Assembly: GCF_900107255.1 (NCBI RefSeq)
Contig: NZ_FNPH01000001.1
Span: 1,169,162 to 1,233,161 of the forward strand
Direction of reading: 5' to 3'
Source of the DNA: Micromonospora pattaloongensis
Lineage (GTDB): Bacteria; Actinomycetota; Actinomycetes; Mycobacteriales; Micromonosporaceae
Length of the DNA stretch: 64,000 nucleotides
Of the stretch, positions 50,655 through 60,112 are shown in pieces; the first letter of the stretch is position 1, and each line of letters begins with the position of its first letter. Both the position numbers and the translations under genes were made by a program. Below the pieces are notes generated by a model. The model was not told the DNA's origin. It ran no database searches and was given only the letters and a program-made list of their open reading frames with translations.

Positions 50655-51665
50655 GTGACGCGACGACTTACCGAGGTTGCCCGCAAGGCCGGCGTCAGCG
50701 AGGCGACCGTGAGCCGGGTGCTCAACGGTCGGGAGGGCGTCTCCGAGGCGACCCGGACCGCGGTGCTGACCGCGCTCGACGTGCTCGGCTACGAGCGGCC
50801 GACGAAGCTGCGCGGCGAACGGGCCCGGCTGGTCGGGCTGGTGCTGCCGGAGCTGCAGAACCCGATCTTCCCGGCGTTGGCCGAGGTGGTGACCGGCTCG
50901 CTCGCGCAGCGCGGCTTCACGCCCGCGCTCTGCGCCCGCACCATCGGCGGGGTCTCCGAGACGGACTATGTGGAGATGCTGCTGGACCACCAGGTCTCCG
51001 GGGTGATCTTCGCCGGTGGCTCGTACGCGCTCGCCGACGCCAAGCACGACCACTACCGGCGGCTGACCGACCGCGGGCTGCCGGTGGTGCTGGTCAACGC
51101 GGGCGTCGACGAGTTGGGCTTCCCGCGCGTCTCCACCGACGACGCGGTCGCCGTCGAGCAGGCGTACGGGCACCTGCGGTCGTTGGGGCACGAGCGGATC
51201 GGCATGGTGCTGGGACCGGGGGACCACGTGCCGTCGCGGCGCAAGCTCGCGGCGATGGCGCAGGTGGCGGGCTGGTCCGGGCGGGGCGGGGAGGCGGCCT
51301 GCGTGGAGCGGTCGAGCTTCTCGATGGAGGGCGCCCGGGTGGCCGCGGCCAAGTTGCTCGACCGCGGGGTGACCGGCATCGTCTGCGCGAGCGACGTGCT
51401 GGCGCTGGGCAGCATCCGCGCGGCGCGGCGGCTGGGCCGCCGGGTGCCGGAGGACGTCTCGGTGGTCGGGTTCGACGATTCGGCGATCATGACGTGCACG
51501 GACCCGCCGCTGACCACGGTGCGGCAGCCGATCGAGACGATGGGTCAGGCGGCGGTGGACCTGCTGGTCACCCAGATCGAGGGGGGCGGGGTGACCCCCG
51601 ACGAGCTGTTGTTCGAGCCGGAGCTGGTGGTGCGGGGGTCGACGGCGCCGGCGCCCCGCGGCTGA
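50655..51665 (+). CDS. LacI-family repressor of glucan locus
   Basis: A 336-residue LacI/GalR regulator. The helix-turn-helix and hinge are at residues 1-55 (RRLTEVARKAGVSEATVSRV, LNGREGVSEATRTAVLTALD), followed by a sugar-binding core with LVLPELQNPIFPALAEVV and the dimerisation segment SVVGFDDSAIMTCTDPPLTT. GTG start at 50655. A palindrome just upstream suggests autoregulation. The ABC importer and glycosidases that follow on the same strand are its likely targets; the inducer may be a glucan oligosaccharide. Confidence 0.92.
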   Translation: MTRRLTEVARKAGVSEATVSRVLNGREGVSEATRTAVLTALDVLGYERPTKLRGERARLVGLVLPELQNPIFPALAEVVTGSLAQRGFTPALCARTIGGVSETDYVEMLLDHQVSGVIFAGGSYALADAKHDHYRRLTDRGLPVVLVNAGVDELGFPRVSTDDAVAVEQAYGHLRSLGHERIGMVLGPGDHVPSRRKLAAMAQVAGWSGRGGEAACVERSSFSMEGARVAAAKLLDRGVTGIVCASDVLALGSIRAARRLGRRVPEDVSVVGFDDSAIMTCTDPPLTTVRQPIETMGQAAVDLLVTQIEGGGVTPDELLFEPELVVRGSTAPAPRG

Positions 51666-51687
51666 CCCGCATCGATACCTTCCGGCG

Positions 51688-51718
51688 GAGGGCGGATCGC
51701 GACGGTCCGCCCTCTTTT
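51688..51718 (+). terminator. Rho-independent terminator after lacI-family gene
   Basis: GAGGGCGGA (51688-51696) pairs with TCCGCCCTC (51706-51714), followed by TTTT. It is the only hairpin seen here with a clear T-run. Confidence 0.85.
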
Positions 51719-51767
51719 CGTGCCCGCGACCCCTGCAGTCGCAAACTTTCTCCTTTCCGTCGAGTTA

Positions 51768-51796
51768 TTGCGTTCATCGGTCGGTGTTTGTATCGT
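51768..51796 (+). promoter_or_regulatory. Candidate promoter of the ABC importer operon
   Basis: TTGCGT (51768-51773) and TATCGT (51791-51796) are spaced by 17 bases and precede the binding-protein gene by about 57 bases. A half-operator CCCTGCA lies 30 bases further upstream. Confidence 0.5.
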
Positions 51797-51853
51797 CATC
51801 CGCACGCAACATGGCATCGATGAAGGTCACACCTCCCGAAGGGTGTCCGTTCC

Positions 51854-53209
51854 ATGAAGAGAATCCGCCTGCGCGCTCCCGTCGCGCTGTTGCTCGCCAT
51901 CGGGCTCGGGGTCTCCGCCGCGGCCTGTTCCGGTGACGAGGAGAAGCCCGCGGCCGACGGCAAGGTCACGATCACGGTCAACGGGTTGCCCCCGGCCACC
52001 GAGGCCGCCAACCACCGGCGCTTCCTCGACAACGTCGCGGAGTTCCAACGGCAGAACCCGGACATCACCATCGACGCCCGCGAGGGGAAGATGGACCCGC
52101 AGACCTTCGCGGCGAAGCTCGCCGGGGGGCAGCTCGAGGACGTCTTCTACGTCTACTTCACCGACCCGGCCAACCTGATCGCCAAGCGCCAGGCGGCGGA
52201 CATCTCGAAGTACCTGGCGGACTTCCCGGTGACCAAGCAGGTCAAGCCCGAGGTGATGAGGGTCTTCACCGGGCCGGATGGCAAGGTCTACGGCCTGCCG
52301 TACAAGAACTACTCCATGGGGCTGCTCTACAACCGCACCCTGTTCGCCAGGGCCGGCCTCGACCCGGACAACCCGCCGAAGACCTGGGACGAGGTGCGGA
52401 CGGCGGCGAAGAAGATCGCCGCGCTCGGCGACGGGCACATCGGGTACGGCGAGTACAGCAAGAACAACACCGGGGGCTGGCACTTCACCGCCGAGCTCTA
52501 CTCGGTCGGCGGGGACGTCGCCGTCAACGAGGGGGGCCGCTGGAAGGCGGCGTTCAACAACGACAAGGGGCGGCAGGTCCTGCAGCAGCTCAGGGAGATG
52601 CGCTGGACCGACAACAGCATGGGCAGTCGGCAGTTGCTGGAGTGGGCCGATCTGCTGCAGCTGATGGGCTCCGGCAAGCTCGGCATGTACGTGGCGACCG
52701 CCGACAACATCCCGACGATCGTCAACCAGTACAAGGGCCGGTTCGCCGACTACGGGCTCGGGCCGATCCCCGGCGGGCAGGGCACGCTCGGCGGCGGCGA
52801 GGGCTACATGTTCAACGCGAAGGCCACCCCGGAAAAGATCCGCGCCGGGCTGAAGTGGCTCACCTTCTGGTTCACCAGCCCCGACCGGATCGCGGCCGAG
52901 AACAAGTGGGCGGCGGAGAGCAAGAACGTGGTGGGGCTCCCGGAGCCGGCGATCTACACCGGGGAGGCGGCGCAGAAGCAGGCCGCCGCCGACAAGCAGT
53001 ACGCCAACGTGCCGCAGCAGAACTACGCCCCGTTCGTGGCCGCGGCCCCGAACATCCCGATCAAGCTCGAACCGCCGAACGCGCAACAGATCTACGCGGT
53101 GCTGGACGTGGCGATGCAGAAGGTGCTCACCGACCGCAACGCCGACGTCGGCCGGTTGCTGGCGGACGCCGAGACGCAGGTCAACCAGATTCTGTCGACG
53201 GTCAAGTAG
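51854..53209 (+). CDS. Sugar ABC transporter substrate-binding lipoprotein
   Basis: A 451-residue family 1 extracellular solute-binding protein. The signal peptide ends in a lipobox (SAAAC25), so it is a lipoprotein. Characteristic parts are EFQRQNPDITIDAREG, KVYGLPYKNYSMGLLYNRTLFARAGLDPD and the later GSGKLGMYVATADNIPTIV. It should bind oligosaccharides outside the membrane and pass them to the two permeases that follow. ATG 51854. The ATPase component is not encoded here, which is normal for actinomycete sugar importers that share MsiK. Confidence 0.93.
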   Translation: MKRIRLRAPVALLLAIGLGVSAAACSGDEEKPAADGKVTITVNGLPPATEAANHRRFLDNVAEFQRQNPDITIDAREGKMDPQTFAAKLAGGQLEDVFYVYFTDPANLIAKRQAADISKYLADFPVTKQVKPEVMRVFTGPDGKVYGLPYKNYSMGLLYNRTLFARAGLDPDNPPKTWDEVRTAAKKIAALGDGHIGYGEYSKNNTGGWHFTAELYSVGGDVAVNEGGRWKAAFNNDKGRQVLQQLREMRWTDNSMGSRQLLEWADLLQLMGSGKLGMYVATADNIPTIVNQYKGRFADYGLGPIPGGQGTLGGGEGYMFNAKATPEKIRAGLKWLTFWFTSPDRIAAENKWAAESKNVVGLPEPAIYTGEAAQKQAAADKQYANVPQQNYAPFVAAAPNIPIKLEPPNAQQIYAVLDVAMQKVLTDRNADVGRLLADAETQVNQILSTVK

Positions 53210-53227
53210 CCGGTGCGGAGGGGCCCG

Positions 53228-54130
53228 ATGCGCAGATCGATGACAACGGGCCTCTCCGCGCGGCTCCGGCGGAGAGTGCGCGACAACCTCCTGGCGTACG
53301 CCTTCCTCTCCGCCGGCCTGGTCTGCTTCGCGCTCTTCTCCTGGTACCCGCTGGTACGCGGCGTGCTACTCAGCTTCCAGCAGGTCAACTTCGTGAGCGA
53401 CCCGTACTGGGTCGGGCTCGACAACTTCCGGGCGCTCTTCGACGACCCGCTCTTCTGGACCGCCTGGCGCAACACCCTGCTCTTCACCGGGTTGGCGCTG
53501 GTCTTCGGCTACGTGGTCCCGCTCGGTCTGGCGATCCTGCTCAACGAGCTGCGGCATTTCGCGGGGTTCTTCCGGGTCGCGGTCTACCTGCCGGTGATGC
53601 TGCCGCCGATCGTGGTGGTGCTGCTCTGGAAGTACTTCTACGACCCGGGCAACGGCCTGTTCAACACACTGCTGCGCGGCGCGCACCTGCCCGAGTCGCA
53701 GTGGACGCAGTCGTCGTCGACCGCGATGATCTCGCTGGTCCTCGTGTCGACCTGGGCGAACCTGGGCGGTGCCACGCTGATGTACCTCGCCGCGCTGCAG
53801 GGCATCCCGGGCGAGCTCTACGAGGCCGCCGAGCTGGACGGCGCCAGCGTGTGGCAGCGGCTGCGGCACGTCACGCTCCCGCAACTCCGCTTCATCATGC
53901 TGGTCCTGCTGCTGCTCCAGATCATCTCGACCATGCAGGTGTTCATCGAGCCCTACCAGCTCACCGGGACCACCAACCCGGACACCGTCACCGTGATGGT
54001 GCTCATCTACCGGTACGCGTTCACGGTCAACTACGACTTCGGGCTCGCCGCCGCGATGAGCGTGCTGCTCTTCGTGGTCCTCGGCGCCTTCTCCGCGCTC
54101 TACCTGCGGCTGACCCGCAGCGCCACCTGA
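53228..54130 (+). CDS. Sugar ABC transporter permease (MalF-like)
   Basis: A 300-residue inner-membrane permease with about six helices. The EAA loop that contacts the ATPase is ELYEAAELDGASVWQRLRHVTLPQLR (near residue 195-220), with the conserved E-A-A and G. ATG 53228 is preferred, since GGAGGGG lies seven bases upstream; a GTG at 53213 is inside that site. Second gene of the importer operon, after the binding protein. Confidence 0.93.
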   Translation: MRRSMTTGLSARLRRRVRDNLLAYAFLSAGLVCFALFSWYPLVRGVLLSFQQVNFVSDPYWVGLDNFRALFDDPLFWTAWRNTLLFTGLALVFGYVVPLGLAILLNELRHFAGFFRVAVYLPVMLPPIVVVLLWKYFYDPGNGLFNTLLRGAHLPESQWTQSSSTAMISLVLVSTWANLGGATLMYLAALQGIPGELYEAAELDGASVWQRLRHVTLPQLRFIMLVLLLLQIISTMQVFIEPYQLTGTTNPDTVTVMVLIYRYAFTVNYDFGLAAAMSVLLFVVLGAFSALYLRLTRSAT

Positions 54131-54147
54131 CCCGGCAGGGAGAGGAC

Positions 54148-55110
54148 ATGGACATCACCGCCCCGCCCCGGCCCACCGCGACGACGGCGTCGTACCCGCT
54201 CCGACGGTCCCGCCGGCCGCTGCCGGCCCGCGGCGTCCGCACCCTCATCTCCGACCTCGAGCTGAGCCGCGGCCGCACCCGCGTCTGGTACGGCGTCGCG
54301 CTGACCCTGGTGACGGTCGGCTTCGCGCTGGTCTTCCTTTTCCCGGTCTACTGGATGGTGAGCAGCGCGGTGAAGAGCCCGGCCGAGTTCGCGCTCACCC
54401 CGCCGACGTTCGTGCCCCGCACGTTCGAGCCGGAGACGTACGCCCGGGCGTGGACCGAGATGCGCATCGCCCGGTACTTCGCCAACACGGTCGGGTACGC
54501 GCTCGGCGGCTGGCTGATCCAGCTCGTGGTGGACGTGGCGGTGGCGTACGCGCTGTCCAAGCTCCGCCCGGTCCTCGGCCGGCTGGTGCTCGGCATGATG
54601 CTCACCAGCCTGATGCTGCCGGCGGCGGCGCTGCTGGTCCCGGCCTACCTGACGATCACCGATGTGCCGATCGTCGGGGTGAACCTGCTCAACACCCCGT
54701 GGGCGCTCTGGCTGCCGGCGGCGGCGAACGCGTTCAACATCTACGTGCTGAAGCGCTTCTTCGACCAGATCCCCGACGACCTGCTCGACGCGGCGAACCT
54801 GGACGGGGCCGGGCGGCTGCGGATGCTCTGGAGCGTCGTGCTGCCGCTGTCCCGGCCGGTGCTCGGGGTGGTCTCGATCTTCGCCGTGATCGGGATGTGG
54901 AAGGACTTCCTCTGGCCGCTGCTCGTACTGCAGGACCCGGAGACGCAGACCCTGAGCGTGGCGCTGAGCCGGCTGTCGAACACGAGCCAGGTGCCGCCGA
55001 CGCAGATGATCGCCGGCCTGGTCATCGCGAGTGTCCCGATGATCGTGATCTTCCTGATCTTCCAACGGAGCATCATCGGTGGGCTCTCCGCCGGTGGCAT
55101 GAAGGGCTGA
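54148..55110 (+). CDS. Sugar ABC transporter permease (MalG-like)
   Basis: A 320-residue permease, partner of the previous gene. About six membrane helices follow a basic 45-residue cytosolic start. The EAA-type loop reads DLLDAANLDGAGRLRMLWSVVLPLSRP near residue 210. ATG 54148 follows GGGAGAGGAC. The pair forms the channel of an oligosaccharide importer. Confidence 0.93.
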   Translation: MDITAPPRPTATTASYPLRRSRRPLPARGVRTLISDLELSRGRTRVWYGVALTLVTVGFALVFLFPVYWMVSSAVKSPAEFALTPPTFVPRTFEPETYARAWTEMRIARYFANTVGYALGGWLIQLVVDVAVAYALSKLRPVLGRLVLGMMLTSLMLPAAALLVPAYLTITDVPIVGVNLLNTPWALWLPAAANAFNIYVLKRFFDQIPDDLLDAANLDGAGRLRMLWSVVLPLSRPVLGVVSIFAVIGMWKDFLWPLLVLQDPETQTLSVALSRLSNTSQVPPTQMIAGLVIASVPMIVIFLIFQRSIIGGLSAGGMKG

Positions 55111-55164
55111 CGCGCGTAACGACATGCGGCGCCGGCCGCGCAACCGACCAGAAAGCAGGTGCCC

Positions 55165-56805
55165 GTGTCCACAGCAGACAGCCGCCCGTGGTGGCGGGAT
55201 GCGGTGATCTACCAGGTCTACCCCCGCAGCTTCGCGGACGGCGACGGCGACGGGATCGGCGACCTCGCCGGCGTACGGGCCAGACTCGACCACCTGGCGG
55301 CGCTCGGTGTCGACGCCGTCTGGTTCAGCCCCTGGTATCCGTCCCCGATGGCCGACGCCGGCTACGACGTCGCCGACTACCGCGACATCGACCCGGTCTT
55401 CGGGACGCTCGCACAGGCCGGGGACCTCGTCTCCCGGGCGCATGCGGTCGGGCTGCGCGTCATCATCGACCTGGTCCCGAACCACTGCTCCGCCGCGCAC
55501 CCGTGGTTCCGGGCGGCGCTCGCCGGCGGCCCGGAGCGCGAACTGTTCTGGTTCCGCCCCGGCCGGGGCCCCGGCGGCGACCTCCCGCCGAACGACTGGG
55601 TCTCCAACTTCGGCGGGCCGGCCTGGACCCGCACCATCGACCCCGACGGCAACCCCGGCGACTGGTACCTGCATCTCTTCGCCCCCGAGCAGCCCGACTT
55701 CAACTGGGACCACCCCCGGGTCCGCGCGGAGTTCGAGGAGATCCTGCGGTTCTGGCTGGACCGGGGCGTGGACGGCATCCGGATCGACTCGGCCGCGCTG
55801 CTGGTCAAAGATCCGCTGCTGCCCGACGCCGACCCGGCGCGGTTGAACCCGTACACCGACCTGGACGGGGTGCACGACATCTACCGCAGCTGGCGGCGGA
55901 TTGCCGACGGCTATCCGGGCGAGCGGATCCTGATCGGCGAGGTGTGGCTGCCGGACCCGGCGCGGTTCGCCAACTACCTCCGCCCGGACGAGCTGCACAC
56001 CGCGTTCAACTTCGACTTCCTCTGCTGCCCGTGGGAGCCGGACCGGCTGCGCGCGGTGATCGACGAGACCCTGCGCGCGCACGCCCTGGTCGGCGCCCCG
56101 GCCACCTGGGTCCTCTCCAACCACGACGTCACCCGCCCGGTCACCCGGTACGGCCGCGCCGAGACCTCGTTCAGCTTCGCCCGCAAGCGCGAGGGCGTCC
56201 CCACCGATCTGCACCGCGGCGAGACGCGGGCCCGCGCCGCCGCGCTGCTCTGCCTGGCGCTGCCCGGCGCGGCCTACGTCTACCAGGGCGAGGAGCTGGG
56301 GCTCTGGGAGGTAGAGGACATCCCGTACGAGCTGCGGCAGGACCCGATGTGGCACCGCTCCGGGCATGTCGACCCCGGCCGGGACGGCTGCCGGGTGCCG
56401 CTGCCCTGGGCGGGTGTGGAGCCGCCGTTCGGGTTCAGCCCGGCGTACGCCACCGCGGCGCCGTGGCTGCCACAGCCGCCGGAGTGGAAGGACCGGACGG
56501 TGCAGGCCCAGGAGGGCGACCCGCACTCGATGCTGGAGCTCTATCGGAGCGCGCTGCGGATCCGGCGCAGTGAGCCGGCGCTCGGGGACGGCACGCTGCG
56601 GTGGCTGCCGGCGGCCGATGACGTGCTGGCGTTCGCGCGCGACGGCGAAGCGGTGGCGGTGGCCTGTGTCGTCAACCTCTCCGACCGGTCCGTGCCGTTG
56701 CCCGCGTACGAATCCTGCCTGCTGACCAGCGGCCCGCTCGACGGCGAGTTGCTACCGCCGGACACCGCCGCCTGGCTGCGCGTCGCACGGGACGAAGGGA
56801 GGTAG
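55165..56805 (+). CDS. Alpha-glucosidase, GH13 family
   Basis: A GH13 enzyme of about 546 residues, without signal peptide, so cytosolic. The regions are DAVIYQVYPRSFADGDGDG, DLVPNHCSAAHPWF (region I), GIRIDSAALLVKDP (region II, nucleophile Asp), LIGEVWLPDP (region III, acid/base Glu), and VLSNHDVTRP (region IV, Asp), all intact. Such enzymes hydrolyse oligosaccharides brought in by the importer encoded just upstream. A GTG six bases earlier (55159) is an alternative start. It lies between the importer and the glucanase gene and is probably co-transcribed. Confidence 0.92.
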   Translation: MSTADSRPWWRDAVIYQVYPRSFADGDGDGIGDLAGVRARLDHLAALGVDAVWFSPWYPSPMADAGYDVADYRDIDPVFGTLAQAGDLVSRAHAVGLRVIIDLVPNHCSAAHPWFRAALAGGPERELFWFRPGRGPGGDLPPNDWVSNFGGPAWTRTIDPDGNPGDWYLHLFAPEQPDFNWDHPRVRAEFEEILRFWLDRGVDGIRIDSAALLVKDPLLPDADPARLNPYTDLDGVHDIYRSWRRIADGYPGERILIGEVWLPDPARFANYLRPDELHTAFNFDFLCCPWEPDRLRAVIDETLRAHALVGAPATWVLSNHDVTRPVTRYGRAETSFSFARKREGVPTDLHRGETRARAAALLCLALPGAAYVYQGEELGLWEVEDIPYELRQDPMWHRSGHVDPGRDGCRVPLPWAGVEPPFGFSPAYATAAPWLPQPPEWKDRTVQAQEGDPHSMLELYRSALRIRRSEPALGDGTLRWLPAADDVLAFARDGEAVAVACVVNLSDRSVPLPAYESCLLTSGPLDGELLPPDTAAWLRVARDEGR

Positions 56806-56860
56806 CGGTCCGGCACCACAGCGCACGGGGGATCTGACCAACCCGACGAAAGGACCCCTC

Positions 56861-59209
56861 ATGGCCGACACGAGCGCCGGCGCCCCCACGGCCGGCACCC
56901 CTGGAGCACGTACCCGTTCGCACCCCCGCCGCTTCCGCCTGACGCTGCTCGCGACGGTCGCCGCCACGGTCGCGGCGTCCTCCGCGGTCACCGTCGCGTC
57001 CTGGTCGGCGGCGCCGCCGGCGCAGGCCGCGCTCTCCCCGGTCGGTATTCCGGGGCGCGGCGCGACCGTGCCGTTCCGGGAGCAGGAGGCCGAGGACGTC
57101 GCCACCAACGGCACGGTGATCGGCCCGAACCGGCTCTACACGACCCTGCCGTCGGAGGCGTCCGGACGCCGTGCGGTCACCCTCGACGCGGCCGGCGAGT
57201 ACGTCGAGTTCACGCTGACCGCCCCGGCGAACGCGATGGTGCTGCGCTACAGCATTCCGGACAACGCGGCCGGCACCGGGATCACGGCCCCGATCGATCT
57301 GCGGGTCAACGGCACCAAGCTGAAGGACCTGTCGCTGACCTCGCGGTACGGCTGGTACTACGGCGGCTATCCGTTCACCAACAACCCGGGCGCCGGCAAC
57401 CCGCACCACTTCTACGACGAGGTGCGCACGATGTTCGGCTCGACGCTGGCGGCCGGCACCAAGGTGCGGGTGCAGGTGGCGTCGACCGCGATCTCGCCGA
57501 CCTTCACCATCGACCTGGCCGACTTCGAGCTGGTCGGCGCGCCGATCGCACAGCCGGCCAACTCGATCTCGGTGGTGAGTCACGGCGCCGACCCGAGCGG
57601 CGCGGCCGACTCGACGGCGGCGATCCAGGCGGCGGCCAACGCGGGCGCGAGTCAGGGCCGCGAGGTGTGGATCCCGCAGGGCCGGTTCAAGGTCACGGGC
57701 CACATCATCGTGGACCGGGTGACGCTGCGCGGCGCGGGCCCGTGGTACAGCGAGCTGGCCGGCAACCGGGTCGGCGTCTACGGCAAGTACGTCAACCAGG
57801 GCGGGCCGAGCCAGAACGTCACGCTGCGGGACTTCGCGATCCTCGGCGAGGTGATGGAGCGCAACGACAGCGACCAGGTCAACGCGATCGGCGGCGCGAT
57901 GAGCAACTCGGTCGTCTCGAACGTCTGGATGCAGCACAACAAGGTCGGGGCGTGGATGGACGGCCCGATGACCAACTTCACCATCCGCGACAGCCGCATC
58001 CTGGACCAGACCGCCGACGGGGTGAACTTCCACTACGGCGTCACCAATTCGACCGTGACGAACACCTTCGTCCGCAACACCGGCGACGACGCGCTGGCGA
58101 TGTGGGCGGAGAACGTCCCCAACGTCAACAACAAGTTCACGTTCAACACGGTCGGCGTGACGGTGCTGGCCAACAACATCGCCATCTACGGTGGCCGGGA
58201 CATCACCGTGAGCGACAACGTGGTCGCCGACACCGTCACCAACGGCGGCGGAATCCACGTCGGGAACCGGTATCCCGGCGTGAACTCGGGCAGCGGCACG
58301 GCGGTGTCCGGGACCTTCACGATCGCCCGCAACACGCTGATCCGTGCCGGCAACTCGGACTACAACTGGAATTTCGGCGTCGGCGCGATCTGGTTCAACG
58401 CGCTCAACGAGCCGATGACCCAGGCGACCATCAACGTCACCGACACCGACATCCTGGACAGCTCGTACGCCGCCATCCACTTCATCGAGGGCACCGTCCG
58501 GGGCGTCAACTTCACCAACGTCAACATCGACGGCGCCGGGACGTACGCCCTGCAGATCCAGTCGCCGGGCTCCGCGTCCTTCACGAACGTCCGGGCCCGC
58601 AACATCGCCCAGAGCAACCCGATCCACAACTGCGTCGGCAGCGGCTTCGAGATCACCCAGGGGGCCGGTAACTCCGGCTGGTACACGGCGACCCCGTACT
58701 GCGGGCCGTGGCCGGCCCCGGTCTGGGGCGGCGGCCCGAGCAATCCGCCGACCAACCCGCCCACCACGCCGCCGACCCAGCCGCCGGCGAACGTGAACCT
58801 GGCGCAGGGCCGCCCCGTGACAGAGACGAGCCACACCGACGTGTACGTGGCGACGAACGCGGTGGACGGCAACGCGAACACGTACTGGGAGAGCGCGAAC
58901 CACGCGTTTCCGCAGTCGCTGACAGTGGATCTCGGTTCGGCGCGGTCGGTGTCGCGGCTGGTGTTGAAGTTGCCGCCGATATCGGCGTGGCAGACCCGGA
59001 CGCAGACGCTCTCGGTCCTCGGGTCGACCGACGGGTCGTCGTACTCCACTGTGGTCAACTCCGCGGGTTACACGTTCAACCCGGCGTCGGGTAACAGCGT
59101 GACGATCAGCTTCGCGGCGACGAGTCGGCGCTATCTGCGGTTGACGTTCACCGGCAACACCGGCTGGCCGGCCGGGCAGCTCTCGGAGTTCGAGGTCTAC
59201 GCCGGCTGA
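56861..59209 (+). CDS. Secreted alpha-1,3-glucanase/mycodextranase-like enzyme (GH87 type)
   Basis: A 782-residue secreted protein. A long signal peptide (to about residue 56) is followed by a CBM6-type domain (60-225: FREQEAEDVATNGTVIG, ASGRRAVTLDAAGEYVEFTL), a right-handed beta-helix catalytic domain (235-640) with HGADPSGAADSTAAIQAA and many repeated coils, a Pro/Thr linker (PPTNPPTTPPTQPP), and a C-terminal discoidin/CBM32 domain (650-782) with ATNAVDGNANTYWES. This layout is that of GH87 enzymes, which cut alpha-1,3-glucan or nigeran. Context supports that: the LacI repressor, importer and alpha-glucosidase just upstream. The exact family should be confirmed by search. Confidence 0.83.
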   Translation: MADTSAGAPTAGTPGARTRSHPRRFRLTLLATVAATVAASSAVTVASWSAAPPAQAALSPVGIPGRGATVPFREQEAEDVATNGTVIGPNRLYTTLPSEASGRRAVTLDAAGEYVEFTLTAPANAMVLRYSIPDNAAGTGITAPIDLRVNGTKLKDLSLTSRYGWYYGGYPFTNNPGAGNPHHFYDEVRTMFGSTLAAGTKVRVQVASTAISPTFTIDLADFELVGAPIAQPANSISVVSHGADPSGAADSTAAIQAAANAGASQGREVWIPQGRFKVTGHIIVDRVTLRGAGPWYSELAGNRVGVYGKYVNQGGPSQNVTLRDFAILGEVMERNDSDQVNAIGGAMSNSVVSNVWMQHNKVGAWMDGPMTNFTIRDSRILDQTADGVNFHYGVTNSTVTNTFVRNTGDDALAMWAENVPNVNNKFTFNTVGVTVLANNIAIYGGRDITVSDNVVADTVTNGGGIHVGNRYPGVNSGSGTAVSGTFTIARNTLIRAGNSDYNWNFGVGAIWFNALNEPMTQATINVTDTDILDSSYAAIHFIEGTVRGVNFTNVNIDGAGTYALQIQSPGSASFTNVRARNIAQSNPIHNCVGSGFEITQGAGNSGWYTATPYCGPWPAPVWGGGPSNPPTNPPTTPPTQPPANVNLAQGRPVTETSHTDVYVATNAVDGNANTYWESANHAFPQSLTVDLGSARSVSRLVLKLPPISAWQTRTQTLSVLGSTDGSSYSTVVNSAGYTFNPASGNSVTISFAATSRRYLRLTFTGNTGWPAGQLSEFEVYAG

Positions 59210-59223
59210 ACATGGCCCGCACG

Positions 59224-59267
59224 CCGTGGTTCACCTCGTGCATCGTGATGCACGAGGTGAACCACGG
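59224..59267. terminator. 21-bp hairpin with two-base centre
   Basis: Bases 59224-59244 pair with 59247-59267 with only GT between the arms; all but the outermost pair are Watson-Crick within 59226-59265. The arm reads GTGGTTCACCTCGTGCATC. It separates the glucanase gene from a convergent gene. Confidence 0.8.
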
Positions 59268-59275
59268 TGCTGTTA

Positions 59276-60058
59276 TTACCGGTCCGCGTCGATGGTGGGC
59301 GCCCCGTGCCGGCCGGCTCCCGCGGCGAAGCGCGCCGCCCCGGTCACCGCGTCCGCGGCCAGCGACTGCATTCCGTACGCCAACTCGATGCGCATCGCCT
59401 CGGTCTCCGGCCGGCCGGCGCCGTGCAGCAGGGCGAGCCGGTCGTTGCGCAGACAGGTCTGCGGCAGCGCCGCGAGCTGCGCGGCGAGCGTCTCGGCCGC
59501 CGCCCGCGACTCACCGGGGGCGACCAACCGGTTCACCAGCCCCATCTCGTACGCCTCCACGGCCGGTACCGCACGGCCGGTGAGAACCAGGTCCATCGCG
59601 CGGCTCTCACCGATCAACCGGGGCAGCCGCACGGTGCCGCCGTCGATCAGGGGCACCCCCCAGCGGCGGCAGAAGACACCGAGCACCGCGTCCGATTCCG
59701 CTACCCGCAGGTCGCACCAGAGGGCCAGCTCCAGGCCGCCGGCGACGGCATGACCGGAGATCGCCGCGATCACGGGCTTGCTCAGCCGCATCCGGGTCGG
59801 CCCCATCGGACCGTCGCCCTCGGCCTCCACCCGGTTGCCGCGCGGCGTGCCGATCGCCTTGAGATCGGCGCCGGAACAGAAGGTGCCCCCTTCACCCCAG
59901 AGCACGGCGACCGACGCGTCGCGGTCGGCCTCGAAGCCGTGGAACGCGTCGGCCAGCGCCCGGGCGGTGGGCCCGTCCACGGCGTTGCGCGTCTCCGGTC
60001 GGGACAGCACGACCGTGGTCACCGCCCCGGTCTTTTCCACCCGTACGCCCATCGCCAT
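59276..60058 (-). CDS. Enoyl-CoA hydratase/isomerase family protein
   Basis: A 260-residue crotonase. It has VVLSRPETRNAVDGPT at the start, FCSGADLKAIG near residue 60, and SGHAVAGGLELALWCDLRVAE near 101 (oxyanion hole). The usual second catalytic Glu region reads WGVPLIDGGTVRLPRLIG, where the Glu is not seen, so the reaction may not be hydration. Similar actinobacterial genes are annotated crotonase/enoyl-CoA hydratase. It stands alone in the minus direction, followed by the palindromic terminator. Confidence 0.9.
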   Translation of the reverse strand: MAMGVRVEKTGAVTTVVLSRPETRNAVDGPTARALADAFHGFEADRDASVAVLWGEGGTFCSGADLKAIGTPRGNRVEAEGDGPMGPTRMRLSKPVIAAISGHAVAGGLELALWCDLRVAESDAVLGVFCRRWGVPLIDGGTVRLPRLIGESRAMDLVLTGRAVPAVEAYEMGLVNRLVAPGESRAAAETLAAQLAALPQTCLRNDRLALLHGAGRPETEAMRIELAYGMQSLAADAVTGAARFAAGAGRHGAPTIDADR

Positions 60059-60112
60059 AGGATGCCGCCTCCCGCGCCCCGGCTGGAAGATGCGATGGTG
60101 AACGGGGCGTCG

